A DNA stretch of 9,557 bases, taken from positions 460-10,016 of the forward strand of contig DIUK01000103.1 in NCBI GenBank assembly GCA_002422995.1. Reading direction: 5' to 3'. Source of the stretch: Rhodocyclaceae bacterium UBA6160. GTDB taxonomy: Bacteria > Pseudomonadota > Gammaproteobacteria > Burkholderiales > Rhodocyclaceae. The notes under the pieces are model-generated. The model saw only the letters and a program-made list of their open reading frames with translations. It searched no databases and was not told the DNA's origin. Position 1 is the first letter of the stretch. Each line of letters starts with the position of its first letter. Position numbers and translations under genes: made by a program. Positions 5,952 through 9,557 of the stretch are shown one piece after another.

Positions 5952-6542
5952 ATGGTAGAGCAGAATAAAATGGAAACGTATCGCACCATTAAAAAGTATC
6001 CCAATCGACGGTTGTACGATACGCAAACCAGTAGTTACATCACGTTGGCAGATGTTAAAGCGTTGGTGTTAGCGCATGAAGCGTTTTTAGTGGTTGATGC
6101 GAAATCGGAAGAGGATCTAACACGGGCAATTTTGTTGCAGATTATTCTGGAAGAAGAAGCCGGTGGGGCGCCTATGTTTTCTTCAGAAATGCTTTCCCAG
6201 ATGATCCGCTTTTACGGTAGCGCCATGCAAAGCATGATGGGGCGGTATCTTGATAGCAACATGAAAGCATTTGTTGATATGCAAGCCAAGTTTTCTTCGC
6301 AGGTTGTCCCTAATTTAGCCAAGCCTGCGCTGGGTATGCCCGCATTGGGCTCGCCGGAAATGTGGAATCAGTTCTTGAATTTTCAAGGTCCGGCGATGCA
6401 AAATATGATGAATACGTACGTCGAACAGTCTCAGCAATTGTTTCAGCAAATGCAAGATCAGGTTAAAGAGCAGACGCGTAAAATATTTCCTGATGTCGCT
6501 AAAAGCAGTGAAGCAAAACCCCGGGCTAAAAAGGCCACTTGA
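5952..6542 (+). CDS. phaR: PHA synthesis regulator PhaR
   Basis: PhaR is a DNA-binding repressor that also binds PHA granules, releasing phasin and synthase promoters when polymer accumulates. The 196-aa product has the conserved N-terminal domain (PHB/PHA accumulation regulator DNA-binding domain) at about 11-72: RTIKKYPNRRLYDTQTSSYITL, then LTRAILLQIILEEE. The PHB-accumulation domain follows (about 75-113, PMFSSEMLSQMIRFYGSAMQSMMG), then a Gln/Met-rich helical region (136-175) and a basic Ala/Lys tail (KPRAKKAT). A run of seven G (5941-5947) just before ATG 5952 acts as a strong purine ribosome site, although only 4 nt away; ATG 5970 is an alternative start that would spare the conserved domain. 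No clear promoter is seen in the 69-nt gap, so it is probably transcribed with the phaB genes. A CTGC-N3-GCAG site at the phaC promoter is its likely target. Confidence 0.96.
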   Translation: MVEQNKMETYRTIKKYPNRRLYDTQTSSYITLADVKALVLAHEAFLVVDAKSEEDLTRAILLQIILEEEAGGAPMFSSEMLSQMIRFYGSAMQSMMGRYLDSNMKAFVDMQAKFSSQVVPNLAKPALGMPALGSPEMWNQFLNFQGPAMQNMMNTYVEQSQQLFQQMQDQVKEQTRKIFPDVAKSSEAKPRAKKAT

Positions 6543-6613
6543 TGGCGTTTGAAGCCTGACGTTAGAAGCCCCTTCTTGTCACGGTAAGCAAAGCCAAGTT
6601 TTATATCGCTAGG

Positions 6614-6626
6614 GAATACAGTATTC
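6614..6626. repeat. Inverted repeat GAATAC-A-GTATTC upstream of rimO
   Basis: Perfect 6-bp arms surround a single central base in the 141-nt space between phaR and rimO, 57 nt before the rimO start. Overlapping outer arms TAGGG (6610-6614) and CCCTA (6633-6637) offer an alternative stem. The shape fits a dimeric-regulator operator, but I do not recognise the family. No T-run follows. Confidence 0.3.
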
Positions 6627-6683
6627 GCCAAGCCCTAAACTTGTTTACGATCATTTTAGTTTTATCTCTTATATTTCTTTCTG

Positions 6684-8024
6684 ATGAAAAAAAGTAAAAC
6701 CAGTTCTCCTTCTGTCGGCTTTATCTCACTCGGTTGTCCTAAGGCTGCCTCAGACGCTGAGCAGATTTTGACTCGCCTTCGCGCTGAAGGTTACGCTATT
6801 TCAGGTAGCTACCAGGGGGCGGATCTGGTGGTGGTAAATACCTGTGGCTTTATTGACGCAGCGGTAGAGGAGTCTTTAGATGCGATTGGCGAGGCGATGG
6901 CGGAAAATGGCAAGGTCATTGTCACGGGTTGTCTTGGCGCGAAAAAAGACGCTGCTGGCAACGATATTGTCCGCACTGCGCACCCCAGCGTGCTTGCTGT
7001 TACAGGCCCGCATGCTTTGCAAGAAGTAATGGATGCGGTGCACACGCATTTGCCACCCTTGCATGACCCTTTTGTTGATTTGGTCCCGGCGCAAGGCATA
7101 CGCCTCACGCCGGATCATTATGCGTATTTGAAAATTTCTGAAGGCTGTAACCATCGGTGCAGTTTTTGCATTATTCCTTCGTTACGCGGTGATCTGGTGT
7201 CACGGCCGATTGGTGATGTGCTGCGCGAGGCAGAAATTTTGGCCGATGCAGGTGTACGTGAGTTGTTGGTGATTTCACAAGACACCAGCGCCTATGGCGT
7301 AGATACCAAATATCGGACGGGTTTTTGGGGTGGCAAACCCGTCAAGACCAAGCTCTATGATTTGTGTGAACAGCTGGGTGAGCTGGGGCTTTGGGTGCGC
7401 TTGCACTATGTTTATCCCTATCCCAATGTGGATGATTTGATGCCGTTAATGGCCGAGGGGAAAATTCTGCCTTACCTGGATATTCCCTTCCAGCATGCCA
7501 GCCCTCGAATTTTGAAGCTCATGAAACGTCCGGCTTCGGCGGAAAAAGTGTTGGAGCGTATTGCCGCTTGGCGAAAAATTGTGCCTGATCTAACGATTCG
7601 GAGCACGTTTATCACTGGCTTTCCGGGTGAGACAGAAGCAGAATTTAATGAGCTGCTTGATTTTCTGGATGAAGCACAACTGGATCGCGTGGGCGCATTT
7701 GCCTACTCGCCAGTGGATGGCGCCAGTGCCAACGAGTTGCCGGGCGCCTTGCCGGAGAGCGTGCGAGAAGAGCGTAAAGCCACGTTGCTGCGACATCAGG
7801 AAGATATTTCTACCATGCGGCTGGAAAGAAAGATTGGTCGCCGCATCCAAGTGTTGGTCGATGAGATTGACGAAGAGGGTGCTATTGCGCGCTCGGAAGG
7901 TGATGCGCCTGACATTGATGGCTTGGTCTATATCACCGATGGTCATGATTTGCCGGTGGGTGAGTTTGCCGAGGTGACTGTCTTTGATTGTGACGTACAT
8001 GACCTGTATGCCACCTTGCAATGA
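6684..8024 (+). CDS. rimO: Ribosomal protein uS12 (Asp89) methylthiotransferase
   Basis: RimO is a radical-SAM enzyme with two [4Fe-4S] clusters that adds a methylthio group to a conserved aspartate of ribosomal protein S12. The 446-aa product has the N-terminal UPF0004 domain with cluster cysteines Cys18 (SLGCPKA), Cys54 (NTCGF) and Cys83 (TGCLG), the radical-SAM motif Cys155-x3-Cys159-x2-Cys162 (CNHRCSFC), and a C-terminal TRAM domain (about 378-446). The GDAPDIDG segment (407-414) is typical of RimO and separates it from MiaB. The start ATG 6684 begins a lysine-rich leader but has no visible Shine-Dalgarno site: the preceding bases are pyrimidine-rich. A TATATT at 6670-6675 close to the ATG would, if it is a -10, give an almost leaderless mRNA. 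phaR-rimO adjacency is, to my knowledge, common in Burkholderiales and need not imply a functional link. Confidence 0.97.
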   Translation: MKKSKTSSPSVGFISLGCPKAASDAEQILTRLRAEGYAISGSYQGADLVVVNTCGFIDAAVEESLDAIGEAMAENGKVIVTGCLGAKKDAAGNDIVRTAHPSVLAVTGPHALQEVMDAVHTHLPPLHDPFVDLVPAQGIRLTPDHYAYLKISEGCNHRCSFCIIPSLRGDLVSRPIGDVLREAEILADAGVRELLVISQDTSAYGVDTKYRTGFWGGKPVKTKLYDLCEQLGELGLWVRLHYVYPYPNVDDLMPLMAEGKILPYLDIPFQHASPRILKLMKRPASAEKVLERIAAWRKIVPDLTIRSTFITGFPGETEAEFNELLDFLDEAQLDRVGAFAYSPVDGASANELPGALPESVREERKATLLRHQEDISTMRLERKIGRRIQVLVDEIDEEGAIARSEGDAPDIDGLVYITDGHDLPVGEFAEVTVFDCDVHDLYATLQ

Positions 8025-8047
8025 TATGCAGACGTATTGACTGCTAC

Positions 8048-8054
8048 AGGGGGA
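8048..8054 (+). promoter_or_regulatory. Ribosome binding site deciding a GTG start
   Basis: AGGGGGA lies 7 nt before GTG 8062. No in-frame ATG occurs near, and the encoded protein is of normal family length from this GTG, so GTG is the likely start. Confidence 0.6.
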
Positions 8055-8061
8055 ATTACGC

Positions 8062-9486
8062 GTGCCAACTGCCCTGACAGCCACGCAAATCGAGTTACTT
8101 GCTGAATTACGCCGTCTCACCAGCGCCGACTTTTTACATACTGACAGCACTGAGATAGCGCCTTTTTGTACTGACTGGCGCGGTCGTTATACCGGCGCAC
8201 CGCTGTGTGTGGTTCTGCCCGCGAATACCGCCGAGGTGGCTGCGGTAGTACGCGCCTGTGCCTCAGCAGGCGTGCCGATGGTGCCGCAAGGTGGCAACAC
8301 TGGGCTGTGTGGTGGTGCAACGCCCATGGGCGGCGAAGTGCTGATTAGTTTGCGCCGCTTGAATCGTATTCGTTCCGTGGATGCTGAAAACAACGCATTG
8401 ACTGCCGAAGCCGGGTGCACGCTGCATGCCGTGCAAGAAGCCGCTTGCACGATTCATCGGTTGTTTCCATTATCGCTGGCGTCCGAAGGGAGCGCCACGC
8501 TAGGCGGCAATTTATCCACCAATGCTGGCGGCGTACAAGTTCTGCGCTACGGCAATGCGCGAGAACTCACGCTAGGCCTTGAGGTGGTATTGCCCGATGG
8601 ACGCATCTGGGATGGTTTGCGTGCTTTGCGTAAAGACAATACCGGCTACGACTTAAAGCAATTGTTCATTGGTGCAGAAGGTACGCTAGGGCTTATTACC
8701 GCAGCGACCGTTAAATTGTTTTCGCGGCCGAGCACGCAGGTAACCGCCTGGGCTGCGGTATCCAGTCCTGCTGTTGCGGTGGCTTTGCTGGGCTATTTGC
8801 GTGATTTGGTAGATGATGCAGTTACTGCATTTGAGCTGGTTGATCAAAACTCACTGGCTCTGGTATTGCAGCACATGCCGAATACCCGTAATCCTTTGCG
8901 GACATATGACTGGCAGGTGTTGATTGAGCTCTCTGGCCATTCAGCGCTGGCGGAAAGGCTAGAGTATTTTCTGCATAGCGCTATAGAAAAAGAGCTGGTT
9001 TTAGATGCAGTAATGGCGAAAAGCGAAGGGCAGCGACAAGCACTCTGGGCATTACGTGAGCATATTTCTGAAGCGCAAAAAAATGAAGGCATCTCGATCA
9101 AGCATGACATTTCCCTGCCTGTGTCGTGCATTGGTGAATTTATACAGCGAGCCAATACAGCATTAAGAGCGCAATCTCCTGATGTTCGCATCGTGTGTTT
9201 TGGTCATGTAGGGGATGGCAATCTGCATTACAACTTATCCAAAGTGGATAGCCAGTCGAATGAAAATTTCATCGCCCAGAGTCCGATATTTAACAAGATC
9301 GTGTATGATCTCGTTTCTGCCTTGGGTGGTTCCATTTCAGCGGAACACGGCTTGGGGCAGTTAAAGTGTCATGAAGTGTTGCAGTATAAAAGTCAAACAG
9401 AAATGGATTTGATGCGGGTTGTAAAAACAGCATTTGATCCACAAGGTTTGATGAATCCCGGCAAATTATTGCCAGCAGTCAATTAA
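8062..9486 (+). CDS. FAD-linked oxidase, GlcD/D-2-hydroxyacid dehydrogenase family
   Basis: This 474-aa flavoprotein belongs to the VAO/PCMH-type FAD-binding family that oxidises D-2-hydroxyacids (D-lactate, glycolate, D-2-hydroxyglutarate), passing electrons to a quinone, cytochrome or electron-transfer flavoprotein. The FAD-binding domain shows PQGGNTGLCGGATP (75-88), LGGNLSTNAGG (147-157), and the FIGAEGTLG segment (202-210). The C-terminal FAD-oxidase domain carries KHDISLPV (347-354), GHVGDGNLHYN (381-391) and SAEHGLG (426-432), where the His residues and the Glu of EHG are expected to hold a metal and substrate in D-2-hydroxyglutarate dehydrogenase relatives. There is no signal peptide. 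It lies 37 nt after rimO, so read-through is possible, but no shared function is evident. No glcE or glcF partner is visible. D-lactate or D-2-hydroxyglutarate dehydrogenase is the best guess; the exact substrate cannot be set from sequence alone. Confidence 0.93.
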   Translation: MPTALTATQIELLAELRRLTSADFLHTDSTEIAPFCTDWRGRYTGAPLCVVLPANTAEVAAVVRACASAGVPMVPQGGNTGLCGGATPMGGEVLISLRRLNRIRSVDAENNALTAEAGCTLHAVQEAACTIHRLFPLSLASEGSATLGGNLSTNAGGVQVLRYGNARELTLGLEVVLPDGRIWDGLRALRKDNTGYDLKQLFIGAEGTLGLITAATVKLFSRPSTQVTAWAAVSSPAVAVALLGYLRDLVDDAVTAFELVDQNSLALVLQHMPNTRNPLRTYDWQVLIELSGHSALAERLEYFLHSAIEKELVLDAVMAKSEGQRQALWALREHISEAQKNEGISIKHDISLPVSCIGEFIQRANTALRAQSPDVRIVCFGHVGDGNLHYNLSKVDSQSNENFIAQSPIFNKIVYDLVSALGGSISAEHGLGQLKCHEVLQYKSQTEMDLMRVVKTAFDPQGLMNPGKLLPAVN

Positions 9487-9500
9487 AGTTGATCGAGTGC

Positions 9501-9529
9501 TTTACATGACATGCTGCTGTGCTTATAAT
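9501..9529 (+). promoter_or_regulatory. Sigma-70 promoter of the downstream tRNA gene
   Basis: TTTACA (9501-9506) and a perfect TATAAT (9524-9529) are separated by exactly 17 bp. A GC-rich stretch (GCGGCC, 9530-9535) directly after the -10 resembles the discriminator of stable-RNA promoters under ppGpp (stringent) control. Transcription would start near 9536, about 8 nt before the mature tRNA end. Confidence 0.8.
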
Positions 9530-9543
9530 GCGGCCTCTCTTGT

Positions 9544-9557
9544 GGGGGTATAGCTCA
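9544..9557 (+). tRNA. tRNA gene, 5' end only, probably tRNA-Ala
   Basis: GGGGGTATAGCTCA fits a tRNA 5' end: 7-nt acceptor strand GGGGGTA, then T8, A9, D-stem GCTC and A14. The GGGG start with TATAGCTCA is typical of bacterial tRNA-Ala, but the anticodon and the 3' strand (including a G3-U70 pair) lie beyond the window, so the amino acid is inferred. Confidence 0.75.

Noticed and set aside
6564..6576. AGAAG-CCC-CTTCT hairpin after phaR as a terminator
   Set aside because: The stem is only 5 bp with few G-C pairs and no T-run follows.
7590..8150. Long minus-strand open frame (186 aa) opposite rimO
   Set aside because: It runs antisense through the conserved C-terminal half of rimO and into the next gene; its product has no recognisable domain and there is no ribosome site or spacing that supports a gene.
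1..9557. Mobile element, CRISPR array, phage or defence system
   Set aside because: No transposase, integrase, terminal repeat pair or regularly spaced repeats were seen; nearly all of the sequence is explained by housekeeping and PHA genes.

Overview
The window looks like an ordinary chromosomal segment of a betaproteobacterium. The case rests on a class I PHA synthase followed by acetoacetyl-CoA reductase genes and a PhaR regulator, the phaR-rimO adjacency, and a pterin dehydratase gene followed by rsgA. I recall these gene orders from Burkholderiales and Nitrosomonadales. Base composition is moderate, visibly lower in GC than Cupriavidus or Burkholderia. I cannot name a genus. There are no mobile elements, CRISPR arrays or phage genes.

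Layout. Positions 1-1214 hold the 3' part of a pterin-4a-carbinolamine dehydratase gene and a complete rsgA (circularly permuted GTPase for 30S maturation). Positions 1333-2346 hold a ZIP-family metal transporter and a small, oppositely oriented membrane-protein gene whose 3' end overlaps the transporter gene by 66 bp. Positions 2347-2512 are a regulatory region upstream of phaC, with a TTGACA promoter and a perfect CTGC-N3-GCAG palindrome matching the motif reported for PhaR. Positions 2513-6542 carry the PHA cluster: phaC, two diverged phaB-type reductases in tandem, and phaR. Positions 6684-9486 carry rimO (ribosomal protein S12 methylthiotransferase) and a GTG-started FAD-linked oxidase of the GlcD/D-2-hydroxyglutarate dehydrogenase family. 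The last bases are a stable-RNA-type promoter and the first 14 nt of a tRNA gene, probably tRNA-Ala.

How the genes work together. PhaB reduces acetoacetyl-CoA to (R)-3-hydroxybutyryl-CoA, PhaC polymerises it, and PhaR is expected to bind both nascent granules and its operators, so the palindrome at the phaC promoter suggests local feedback control. The usual thiolase gene (phaA) and a phasin gene are absent here and must lie elsewhere. No strong terminator is visible between phaC and phaR, so they may form one operon, although a stem-loop sits between the two phaB genes.

No clearly undescribed system is present. The points most worth a second look are the putative PhaR operator, the paired phaB genes with different residues in the cofactor loop and substrate pocket, the convergent gene overlap, and several short palindromes or repeats in intergenic spaces.
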